Part shown: positions 8,602-15,947 of the stretch, in pieces
Position numbering within the stretch: the first letter of the stretch is position 1
Layout of the letters: every line of letters starts with the position of its first letter
DNA from: Kamptonema sp. UHCC 0994
Lineage (GTDB): Bacteria; Cyanobacteriota; Cyanobacteriia; Cyanobacteriales; Microcoleaceae
Assembly (NCBI RefSeq): GCF_029167235.1
Contig: NZ_JARFTR010000194.1
Span: 62,001 to 126,000, forward strand
DNA: 64,000 nucleotides
Reading direction: 5' to 3'
The notes under the pieces: model-generated
What the model saw: only the letters and a program-made list of their open reading frames with translations
What the model was told of the DNA's origin: nothing
Databases searched by the model: none
Program-made: the position numbers and the translations under genes

Positions 8602-8824
8602 TAGCTTTTCTTAGTAGGTCGCGCACAGTGTCAGTAGGCTGAGCACCTTCTTGGAGACGCTTGACAATCCCTGGGATATTCAGCCTGGTTTCGTCTGTTC
8701 TGGGGTTATAGAAGCCTAGTTCTTCAAGAGGGCGGCCGTCCCGACGAGAGGTGCTATTCATCGCTACAATCCGGTAGCTTGCCTCCCGTTTTTTACCGTA
8801 TCGTTTCAATCGCAGTTTGATCAT
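8537..8824 (-). CDS. rpsP: 30S ribosomal protein bS16
   Basis: This 95-residue protein starts [20 protein letters not shown] and contains [15 protein letters not shown], the diagnostic S16 segments. Its C-terminal extension ([12 protein letters not shown]) is encoded over the start of the KH gene. It belongs to the small subunit body and is needed for assembly. It lies between ffh and the KH gene, as in other cyanobacteria. The gap to ffh is filled by a long palindromic repeat cluster. Confidence 0.97.
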   Translation of the reverse strand: MIKLRLKRYGKKREASYRIVAMNSTSRRDGRPLEELGFYNPRTDETRLNIPGIVKRLQEGAQPTDTVRDLLRKANVFEQVGAGANLESSNPAIAS

Positions 8825-8877
8825 GTTCGTGCAAAATAATCCTTGATCGATTGTAAGCTATTTCAGAAAGAAGGAAT

Positions 8878-9113
8878 AGGGGAGCGGGGGAGATGGGGAG
8901 CGGGGGAGAATTTATCTTAATTTCCGGCAAATTAGTCGCGCTCTGTCATTGCGAGCGAAGCGAAGCAATCGCAAAGTGTTGGGATTGCTTCGGGATTGCT
9001 TCGCTTCGCTCGCAACTGCGCTGCGCTTGGCTCGCAATGACAAGTATTTAACTGGACATGACATTATCTCCCCTGCTCCCCATCTCCCCATCCTCCCCCG
9101 CTCCCCATCTCCC
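8878..9113. repeat. Nested inverted-repeat cluster between ffh and rpsP
   Basis: The outer arms GGGGAGATGGGGAGCGGGGG (about 8886-8906) and its reverse complement (about 9094-9113) flank an inner CATTGCGAGC...GCTCGCAATG palindrome (8947-9040). The inner palindrome carries GCGAAGCGAAGCAATC units and is the same family as the interior of the MITE at 6483-6775. Open frames here are artefacts of these repeats. The cluster sits in a transcribed gap of a housekeeping operon. Confidence 0.75.
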
Positions 9114-10565
9114 CTAAAGCTGCCCAAAACCCTTTTTCTTCTTCTCTTTTTTCTTCTTCTTAGCGGGAGCACCGCCGCGCCAACCGGGTTGACCGGGACG
9201 GCTACCCATTCCTGGCATACCCGCCATTCCCGGCATTCCTGGCATACCACCCATGCCCGGAAAGCCACCCCCTTGACCTAATTGCTGCATCATATTTCGC
9301 ATTTTCTGGAAATCACTCACCAGTTTTGCTACATCCGCCTCAACGAAGCCAGAACCCTTGGCAATTCTCCGGCGACGGGAAGGAGAACTCGAAAGCAGTT
9401 CGGGGTTGCGTCTCTCCTCTGTGGTCATCGAGTTAATCATTGCCTCAGTCCGCCGCAGTTGCACTTCTCCCTTCCGCATATCGTCGTCGGACATCTTATT
9501 GAGTCCGGGAATCATCTTCAAAATGCCACCGAGAGAACCCATATTCTTCAGCAGGCGCATTTGTTTGAGGAAGTCGGTAAAGTCAAACTTTGCTGTCAGG
9601 ATTTTTTCCTGCATTTGTTCAGCGTCGGTGATGTCGATTTCCTCTTGGGCCTTCTCTACCAAGGTGAGGACATCGCCCATGCCTAAAATCCGAGATGCCA
9701 TGCGATCGGGATAAAATGGTTGCAAGGCTTCCACTTTTTCGCCAACGCCGACAAATTTAATCGGTGCGCCAGATATTTGTCGCACGGAAAGGGCCGCGCC
9801 GCCGCGACTGTCGCCGTCCATTTTTGTTAAAATCGCGCCGGTAATGCCGATTTGGTCGTGGAATGTGCGCGTCAGGTTGGCGGCTTCCTGACCGGTCATT
9901 GCGTCTACGACTAAGAGGGTTTCGTGAGGTTGAATTGTCTCTTTAATCCTCGCTAACTCGGCCATCATGTCTTGGTCGATTTGCAGGCGGCCGGCGGTAT
10001 CAACAATCACTGTATCTACACCAAGTTCTCTGGCGCGATTGATACCTTGACGGGCAATTTCTACGGGGTCAATATCTTTACCTAATTCAAACACGGGCAC
10101 GTCGATTTGTTTGCCCAGAGTTACTAACTGATCGATCGCGGCGGGCCGGTAAATATCGGTAGCGACTAATAAAGTGCTACGGTTTTGCTTGCGGAGTTGC
10201 AATGCTAATTTGGCGGAGGCGGTAGTTTTGCCCGTACCTTGCAAACCCGCCATTAAGACAATTGTGGGGGCGCTGTCTGCGATCGCCAGAGGTGAGTTGG
10301 TTTCTCCCATCACCCGCACCAGTTCGTCGTAGACGATTTTGATAAACTGTTGGTCAGGCCGGACACCAGAAATTACTTCGGCTCCTTGAGCCTTGACTGC
10401 TACTTCTGCGATAAAATCTTTAACTACTTGCAGGTTGACATCTGCCTCTAAGAGGGCGCGGCGGACTTCCCGCAGAGCTTCTTGAATATTGGCATCGGAA
10501 ATTTTATCCTGGCCGCGCAGTTTTTTCCAGGCGGATTCTAAGCGATCGGCAAGTGCGTCAAACAT
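9114..10565 (-). CDS. ffh: Signal recognition particle protein Ffh (SRP54)
   Basis: This 483-residue GTPase binds SRP RNA and signal peptides and targets nascent membrane proteins. The N domain covers residues 1-90. The G domain has LMAGLQGTGKTTASAKLA (G1), VIVDTAGRLQID (G3) and TKMDGDSRGGAAL (G4). The methionine-rich M domain covers about 300-430. The tail is unusual: a GGMPGMPGMAGMPGMGS run followed by a lysine cluster (AKKKKKEKKKKGFGQL), typical of cyanobacterial Ffh. It heads the minus-strand block with rpsP, the KH gene and phoH. Confidence 0.98.
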   Translation of the reverse strand: MFDALADRLESAWKKLRGQDKISDANIQEALREVRRALLEADVNLQVVKDFIAEVAVKAQGAEVISGVRPDQQFIKIVYDELVRVMGETNSPLAIADSAPTIVLMAGLQGTGKTTASAKLALQLRKQNRSTLLVATDIYRPAAIDQLVTLGKQIDVPVFELGKDIDPVEIARQGINRARELGVDTVIVDTAGRLQIDQDMMAELARIKETIQPHETLLVVDAMTGQEAANLTRTFHDQIGITGAILTKMDGDSRGGAALSVRQISGAPIKFVGVGEKVEALQPFYPDRMASRILGMGDVLTLVEKAQEEIDITDAEQMQEKILTAKFDFTDFLKQMRLLKNMGSLGGILKMIPGLNKMSDDDMRKGEVQLRRTEAMINSMTTEERRNPELLSSSPSRRRRIAKGSGFVEADVAKLVSDFQKMRNMMQQLGQGGGFPGMGGMPGMPGMAGMPGMGSRPGQPGWRGGAPAKKKKKEKKKKGFGQL

Positions 10566-10707
10566 AATTTGTTAGTTGTTAGATGTTATTTGTTAACGGT
10601 CTGTGGTTTTTTCATAATTAAGGTATTATAGCTGTCGGTGTCCCAATTCGCAAGTAAATCTGTTGGTTCTGGTGGCGATCGCGTTACTATTACTATCGTT
10701 GTACCGT

Positions 10708-10751
10708 CGCCCTCTGGGCAGTAAGAAACCGCCCAGAGGGCGGCGTTACGT
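10708..10751. repeat. REP palindrome (TAACGCCGCC family)
   Basis: CGCCCTCTGGGC...GCCCAGAGGGCGGCGTTACG is an inverted pair of the repeat that surrounds the RAYT gene at 25814-26608. It lies 2 bp from the stop of the RTX gene. An apparent 60-residue frame across it (10586-10768) is a shadow of the repeat. Confidence 0.8.
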
Positions 10752-11534
10752 CTAAGGAAGATAGGCAAATTGAGTGCCGTTGATGCCTAACACGGCTTGA
10801 TTTGCGGTTTCAAATGTATCTATCAGGTCAAAGTTATCAGCATTTAAAACTATGCCCAGAATTTCTCCAGTGCGGCTAATCCGCACTACCATATCATCAA
10901 ATTCTCCGTCGCTGTCAAAATCGATCCGATCCTCATCATTAAAACGTAAGTCTAGCTGTGTTAACCCATCAGTAAGTCCAATGCGATCGCCTTCTCTAAA
11001 CTGAAAATCAGTGATGACATCTACCTGATTAATATTAAATCCAGCCTCATCTCTTCTGAAGACAAACGTATCAGCACCCTCACCGCCCGTTAGGAGATCG
11101 ATACCGCGATCGCCTACTAAAAAATCATTCCCAAAATCTCCGCTTAAACGGTCATTTCCTTGGCCTCCCCGCAATATATCATCGCCAGAGCCCCCAAATA
11201 GGAAATCATCGCCGGAGTCGCCTCTAACTACATCATTGTTGTCGTTTCCGTCTAAGCGATCGCTATCTTTCCCACCGAACAATATATCATTACCTCCCGC
11301 ACCTCCGATAATATCTTCGCCATCATTACCGAATAGCCGCTCGTTAGAGTCAGAAGACCCCGCTATGGTATCATTGCCACTGAGACCCCAAACTCCGCCG
11401 GAAAAACTAAATAAGTTTCCCGATCCCAATTGAATATCATCGTTTGTAGGATAGGCTAGAAGACGAGGCCCCCCGCCTACAAATACAGGAAATCCAGTCG
11501 GATCGTTAATCAGATTATTAATGAATAAAGGCAC
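10752..11534 (-). CDS. RTX-type calcium-binding repeat protein
   Basis: The protein has 260 residues. Residues 60-165 hold about eight GGxGxDxLx/U nonapeptides (GGKDSDRLDGNDNND, GGSGDDILRGGQGNDRL, GGEGADTFVF) that form a Ca2+-binding parallel beta roll. They are followed by the usual cap segment VDVITDFQFREGDRIGL. There is no N-terminal signal peptide, as expected for type I secretion, and no catalytic domain. It is probably secreted or cell-surface; its function is unknown. No secretion genes are adjacent. Confidence 0.88.
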   Translation of the reverse strand: MPLFINNLINDPTGFPVFVGGGPRLLAYPTNDDIQLGSGNLFSFSGGVWGLSGNDTIAGSSDSNERLFGNDGEDIIGGAGGNDILFGGKDSDRLDGNDNNDVVRGDSGDDFLFGGSGDDILRGGQGNDRLSGDFGNDFLVGDRGIDLLTGGEGADTFVFRRDEAGFNINQVDVITDFQFREGDRIGLTDGLTQLDLRFNDEDRIDFDSDGEFDDMVVRISRTGEILGIVLNADNFDLIDTFETANQAVLGINGTQFAYLP

Positions 11535-11914
11535 AATTACTCCTCGGCAGAATGTAGATAACTATTTTCTATATTTAAGATTGCAATTGACCAAATGTCA
11601 ACCCTGCCTTGACCAGAAAAGCGGTAAAGACATATTTTATTAGCAAGTGTTTTCACATTTACTAATTAATTCGAGTTAATTAAACGTAAGTAGAAATTAG
11701 GTATTGAGAACAGAAACCCGATTTCTTAATAGATACATAACTTTGTTAACAATCAGGTACAATATTAAAATCCGTAATTATTCTACTGATTGTTGTTACT
11801 GTACCTGTCGATCGCGCAAAGTGCTGTATATAGTTGAGAATCTTTGATTCTTCTCCAGAAACCGGGTTTCTCTGCATAAATCATGCAAATTTTTCTTCCC
11901 ATTCTTTCTTATAC
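11535..11914. other. Intergenic stretch, no gene
   Basis: This AT-rich spacer lies upstream of the RTX gene and downstream of the PEP-CTERM gene. It contains two related short palindromic fragments, AGAAACCCGATTTCTT (about 11719) and AGAAACCGGGTTTCTCTGC (about 11858), of a type common between cyanobacterial genes. No coding frame or RNA gene is visible. Confidence 0.6.
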
Positions 11915-12556
11915 TTATCGGCGTTTGTGCCGTAAAAAAGTTAAGAAACCGATAAATCCCAATGTCCCAAAAATCTCAGCGGGTTCCGGGATGGGTTCTG
12001 GTTCTGAGGTACTTTCAGTATACACCACATCGTCTAGGGAATAACTTTCGCGATCGTCAGGTTGAAGCCCTTGAGAGCCCTTTGAAAGTTTCACCGTATT
12101 AAATGGGCTATCTGTAACTAACCCCCAAAACTCGCCTGCCAAGGTGTTAGAAATTTCGCCTACAAAATAGTTATCCCCTAGCAAATCCGCAACTGTCACT
12201 GCAATACCTGTACCTGGATCTAGTACATCAGCTAGATTGAAATTTCCACCCCAAGCAAATATAGGTTTTGCAAAGTTCCAAGTATTTGTTTGTTCATCAC
12301 TTACTTGATCTTCCCAAACTCCATTATTGATTACTCCTAGGGAATTGACGCTGACTCCTAGGGGCAAATTAGGGCCATTGAATTCTTCTGTTTGGAATGG
12401 TTGACCATTGAGAGCATTTTGCCACTCAGTTTGATTCGCGTACAAGGTGAAGCTAAAAGCCTCAGCCGTTTCTGGGAAGCTAAAAGCCGATAAGCCAATA
12501 AATGCCGATCCGGCCACAGCCATTGACAGGTTTTTGATTGTAGTTGATGTACCCAT
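11915..12556 (-). CDS. PEP-CTERM anchored exported protein
   Basis: The protein has 213 residues. A signal peptide covers about 1-33 (AVAGSAFIGLSAFSFPETAEA). A beta-rich middle follows, with no recognised catalytic motif. The C-terminus is a sorting signal: PIPEPAEIFGTLGFIGFLTF then RHKRR, that is PEP motif, hydrophobic helix and basic tail. Exosortase is expected to remove the tail and release or attach the protein to exopolysaccharide. No exosortase is in the window. The gene has a 5' leader of about 170 nt or more that can fold. Confidence 0.85.
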   Translation of the reverse strand: MGTSTTIKNLSMAVAGSAFIGLSAFSFPETAEAFSFTLYANQTEWQNALNGQPFQTEEFNGPNLPLGVSVNSLGVINNGVWEDQVSDEQTNTWNFAKPIFAWGGNFNLADVLDPGTGIAVTVADLLGDNYFVGEISNTLAGEFWGLVTDSPFNTVKLSKGSQGLQPDDRESYSLDDVVYTESTSEPEPIPEPAEIFGTLGFIGFLTFLRHKRR

Positions 12557-12609
12557 AACACTGGTTCCTCAAAAAAAGTGAGTATTCACAGTGACTCTCC
12601 TGACTCGGT

Positions 12610-12694
12610 GTCCTTGGCTGGCAGAGTAGTTAGGCTTACAAACAGCTACATCTTCCCTAGCTTGCGAGTGCGGGCAAAAGCTTTGCCCAAGGAC
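12610..12694 (-). promoter_or_regulatory. Structured 5' leader of the PEP-CTERM gene (candidate regulatory RNA)
   Basis: In the transcript, GUCCUUGG (12694-12687) pairs perfectly with CCAAGGAC (12617-12610), closing a domain of about 85 nt. Inside are the palindrome GGGCAAA-GCU-UUUGCCC (12688-12672) and a smaller AGCUA/UAGCU hairpin (12662-12644). The outer stem and the palindrome share two bases (12687-12688), so they could compete. The domain ends 54 nt before the ATG. It does not match the c-di-GMP-I or glutamine aptamer consensus that I can recall. Confidence 0.45.
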
Positions 12695-12856
12695 TGCCGT
12701 CTCAGTAAAATCCACATCCTGATACGGATAATTTTACTTCATTTCTTTATTCTGTAGTTGAAATTACTTAAAAATTATCGTTTTAGATGGCAATATTGCA
12801 AAAAAAGTTATCTTACTTACGTAATATTACGGAGAAAGGTAAAGATATGATTAAGT

Positions 12857-12893
12857 TAACAGTTAACCGTTAACTGTTAACCGTTAACTAAAC
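12857..12893. repeat. GTTAAC(A/G/C) heptamer-type repeat
   Basis: Alternating GTTAACAGTTAACCGTTAACT units form a short palindromic repeat tract; a second tract of the same kind lies at 13926-13970 upstream of the M48 gene. They belong to the short tandemly repeated repetitive sequences common in filamentous cyanobacteria. Confidence 0.7.
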
Positions 12894-12966
12894 TTTGGTG
12901 TTGGGTTACGCTAAGCTCAACCCAACCTACTAGCTAGATACATATCAGATTTGAATTTATTTTTAG

Positions 12967-13048
12967 TGGGCGAGGAGAGAATCGAACTCTCATACCTTTC
13001 GGTGCCACATTTTGAGTGTGGTGCGTCTACCAGTTTCGCCACCCGCCC
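12967..13048 (-). tRNA. tRNA-Leu(CAA)
   Basis: The 82-nt cloverleaf has acceptor GGGCGGG pairing with CTCGCCC, anticodon stem CCACA/TGTGG with loop CTCAAAA (anticodon CAA), a class II variable arm (GCACCGAAAGGTAT), and T arm GAGAGTTCGATTCTCTC. CCA is not encoded. Its first 22 nt overlap the 3' end of the M48 peptidase gene on the same strand, whose stop codon is the TAG of the D-loop GGTAG. Confidence 0.95.
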
Positions 13049-13902
13049 TTGGGGTTAACTTTCTTATTATACACAGAAGATCGATTTTGCACAAGAGATT
13101 GATAATTTTCTGTGCTGCCCCAGCGATCGATCTCTCGCGCCCTTAACACAGGCACAGGATGGGTCAAGTTAGCTGTCTGAGCTTGCTTGAGCAAATCTCC
13201 CAACTGAGTGTTACTGATGTCGTCGTAGGCGCGAGCTTGAGCCAAAAACGCATCCACATTTAGGGAAGGAGCCAAACTTGGCGAACCTCCAGCCAACTTC
13301 ATCAATAGTGATACTACCACCTTTGGGTCTTGAGTAGCAAGTAAAGCGGCGCGATCGCACGTAAATTCCGCACAACGCAGCCACTCCAAAATCTGAGCCT
13401 GCAACCCCTGCACGATCAAAGCACCAATTGGCGAAACCTGACCTGCTGCCAATACAATCAAATTAGCCAAAGTCAAGTAAACCCCATGTTCGCACTTCAG
13501 ATGACCCAATTCATGGGCAATCACCGCCTGAACTTCCTCCAGAGTCAGCAAATCGATCAGAGAAGTATGCAGAACCACAAAAGGCTGTCTCCCTCGCATT
13601 GCAAAAGTATAAGCATTGGGTACCGGATTCTGGCGCACGTATAACTGCGGGGGTTCCAAATCCAGAGTTTTGCAGGCATCCAAAAGCAATTGGTGCAAAT
13701 GGGGCAACTGATTTTCCCCTACTAAAACCCCAGAAGCCAAATTCTCCAGCAGAAAAAACTGCTCGCCAACTGGCCCCAAGAGTTGCCGGACAATCAAATC
13801 CAAACCAGGCAGTTGCTTGAGAGCATTAGTCGCTTCCAAATCCAGGGGATGGCGAAATTGGTCTGCTTTCAAGCCGATCAGCGGTGTATGTGAGAAACCC
13901 AT
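13027..13902 (-). CDS. M48-family zinc metallopeptidase
   Basis: This 291-residue protein has the zinc-binding motif VIAHELGHLKCEHG (HExxH at about residue 134). A hydrophobic segment TLANLIVLAAG follows, and the third zinc-ligand region is around FTCDRAALLA (about 182-190). It is HtpX/Ste24-like and probably membrane-associated with proteolytic quality control, by family; the substrate is unknown. The last nine residues (NPKGGWRNW) and the stop are read through the tRNA-Leu 5' half, so mRNA and tRNA maturation compete for the same bases. It is followed upstream by murA after 68 bp with a repeat. Confidence 0.9.
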   Translation of the reverse strand: MGFSHTPLIGLKADQFRHPLDLEATNALKQLPGLDLIVRQLLGPVGEQFFLLENLASGVLVGENQLPHLHQLLLDACKTLDLEPPQLYVRQNPVPNAYTFAMRGRQPFVVLHTSLIDLLTLEEVQAVIAHELGHLKCEHGVYLTLANLIVLAAGQVSPIGALIVQGLQAQILEWLRCAEFTCDRAALLATQDPKVVVSLLMKLAGGSPSLAPSLNVDAFLAQARAYDDISNTQLGDLLKQAQTANLTHPVPVLRAREIDRWGSTENYQSLVQNRSSVYNKKVNPKGGWRNW

Positions 13903-13970
13903 ATTGCCTATTTAAAGAGGAAGACAGTTAACAGTTAACGGTTAACAGTTAACCGTTAACAATTAACAGT

Positions 13971-15380
13971 TTAGTAGTTTAATCCCGATTGCACAGGATT
14001 GGGTAGGGCAGGAGCGCTGGGTGCCTCTTCTCCCTCATCTACGCGGTGCAATTGAGCTCCGAGTTTTTGCAATTTTACCTCTAGCTGCTCGTAACCGCGA
14101 TCGAGATGCTGCAAGCCGCGAATAGAAGTTGTGCCTTGTGCGGCAAGGCCTGCAAGCACTAAAGCTGCTGAAGCTCGTAAATCAGTAGCAACTACAGGAG
14201 CACCGGACAGCATTGGCACACCCCTGACAATGGCGACATTGCCTTTAACTCGAATGTCGGCACCCATGCGATTTAACTCAGCTACGTGGCGTAAGCGGTT
14301 CTCAAAGACCGTTTCTTTAATCATGCTGTCCCCTTCGCTCAGGGTTAGCAAGGCCATAAACTGAGCCTGCATATCAGTCGGAAAACCCGGATAGGGCAGA
14401 GTTTCAATATCTGTAGCCAGATGAGTCATACCAGGAATTATCCGCAGACAGTCCGGTGCTTCGATGATTATCTTGGCTCCCATTGTCTGCAACTTGGAAA
14501 TTACCGCAGTCATCTGATCTGGTATGACTGGGGATAAACTGATTTCGGAGTGGGTGATTGCCCCTGCAACTAAAAATGTCCCTGCTTCAATGCGATCGGG
14601 AATAATTGAATAGTCTACGGAATGCAGGCTGGGTACGCCTGAAATGATGATGGTATTGCTGCCCGCGCCCTGGATTTTTGCTCCCATCGCGCGGCAGAAA
14701 TTCGCTAAGTCTGCAACTTCTGGCTCTTGAGCGGCATTTTCGATGATTGTTTCCCCCTCAGCGAGGGTAGCCGCCATCATCAAGGTCTCAGTCGCTCCCA
14801 CGCTGGGGTAGTCGAGATAAATTTTTCCTCCTTTTAAGCGGCGGTTGGTTCCGGGGACGTAGGCGTGAACCATTCCATGTTCGATGTGGACTTCTGCGCC
14901 GAGAGCTTGGAGGCCTCGGACGTGGAGTTCTACGGGCCTGGCACCGATCGCGCATCCACCTGGCAAAGGTACTCTGGCAACTCCTAGACGAGCCAATAGG
15001 GGGCCAATGATGAAGAAACTAGCTCTGAGTTGGCTGACCAACTCGTAGGGGGCTTGATATTCTCCTAGGTGGCTGGCGTTGATGTCCATAACATCGCCGT
15101 GTCGCTCTAGTTTTACTCCCACTGCGGACAGGATTTGGCTCATGCGAGCTACGTCAACGAGAGAGGGAACGTTGCGGATGCGGCAATCTGCGGGACAGAG
15201 TAAGGCACCGGCCATCGCTACTAAAGCTGAGTTTTTGGCTCCGCTAATTTTGACGTGCCCGTGCAGGGGGGCTCGACCCCTGATTTGCAGCACGGCACTG
15301 TCGGTTTCGGATGATGTTGAGAGATTTGATGTGTTCAGAGCGCGTGTAATAGGTTTATCCTCCTGAATTGGTCGGTTCAT
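13971..15380 (-). CDS. murA: UDP-N-acetylglucosamine 1-carboxyvinyltransferase MurA
   Basis: This 469-residue enzyme commits UDP-GlcNAc to peptidoglycan synthesis by adding enolpyruvate from PEP. It has the N-terminal substrate lysine/asparagine segment [14 protein letters not shown], the catalytic cysteine loop [17 protein letters not shown] (fosfomycin target), and the C-terminal segment [17 protein letters not shown]. An extra N-terminal stretch of about 30 residues precedes the usual start. The C-terminal tail ([16 protein letters not shown]) is a short extension. The 3' end abuts a GTTAACAG repeat tract. Confidence 0.97.
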   Translation of the reverse strand: MNRPIQEDKPITRALNTSNLSTSSETDSAVLQIRGRAPLHGHVKISGAKNSALVAMAGALLCPADCRIRNVPSLVDVARMSQILSAVGVKLERHGDVMDINASHLGEYQAPYELVSQLRASFFIIGPLLARLGVARVPLPGGCAIGARPVELHVRGLQALGAEVHIEHGMVHAYVPGTNRRLKGGKIYLDYPSVGATETLMMAATLAEGETIIENAAQEPEVADLANFCRAMGAKIQGAGSNTIIISGVPSLHSVDYSIIPDRIEAGTFLVAGAITHSEISLSPVIPDQMTAVISKLQTMGAKIIIEAPDCLRIIPGMTHLATDIETLPYPGFPTDMQAQFMALLTLSEGDSMIKETVFENRLRHVAELNRMGADIRVKGNVAIVRGVPMLSGAPVVATDLRASAALVLAGLAAQGTTSIRGLQHLDRGYEQLEVKLQKLGAQLHRVDEGEEAPSAPALPNPVQSGLNY

Positions 15381-15947
15381 TTAGATTATTTAATTTTGGT
15401 TTCGATTTTACCGGAAAGATTTGAAATGTCTAGGGGGTAGTTAAGAATTATAAATTAAAAATTAAAAATTAAAAACTGAAATTTTCAATTTTCAGATTGG
15501 GTTTTTGCTAGAGGGTAAAGGGTTTCAGTTGGACGGGTTTAACTTTTTTGTTGGCGATCGCTCTTAAAAGAGCATAATTTTTAATTTTAAAGTTTTAACT
15601 TTTTTGGGTTGGCGGCGATCGCACCTTCTCCCAGAGATTGATTCCTAAGTCAATTCCCACTGCTTCAGTAACGGCATGAAAAAGTGGTGGTATTTTTTCG
15701 GCTTTGATGGCAAAGGATACATACCATTTTTAATTAGGCATTACTAAAAAAATCATTCTTTGGAGAGATGCTGGCCCCCCCCACAATCAAGTATACAATG
15801 TTCTACTAAAGTAAATAGGCTGTGAGAACGAGGGGAAACAGGGAAATTTTGACATTGCTTTGTTGAACTCGCAGCGCTAAACCCTGCAAGCAGGCTACGG
15901 CAACGCGACTTTGAGTTAGAAAAGTAAAGAAGTTTTCCCCGCTAAAG
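15381..15947. other. 567-bp intergenic region with a TnpB remnant
   Basis: The region between murA and the divergent histidine kinase contains ATTAAAAATT direct repeats near 15446, the TnpB fragment described separately, and a tract near 15870-15910 (AGCGCTAAACCCTGCAAGCAGGCTACG) resembling short dispersed repeats. I see no intact gene. Confidence 0.6.
15622..15731 (-). pseudogene. IS200/IS605 TnpB (OrfB) fragment
   Basis: One minus-strand frame reads KWYVSFAIKAEKIPPLFH then AVTEAVGIDLGINLWEKV. KWY(V/I)S followed some 25 residues later by VGIDLGI is the signature of TnpB just before and at the first RuvC acidic residue (the D of GIDLG). Everything before and after is missing, so this is a decayed leftover. 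It shows past activity of an IS605-type element at this site. Confidence 0.75.

Noticed and set aside
8912-9281. Open frames across the ffh-rpsP gap
   Set aside because: They lie in CATTGCGAGC and GGGGAGC repeats or opposite the Ffh Met/Gly-rich tail.
10586-10768. 60-codon frame between ffh and the RTX gene
   Set aside because: It covers a REP palindrome and has no start context.
12610-12694. c-di-GMP-I (GEMM) riboswitch
   Set aside because: The conserved GGGCAAACC and GACGCAAAGCC segments are absent; only GGGCAAA occurs, as part of a simple palindrome.
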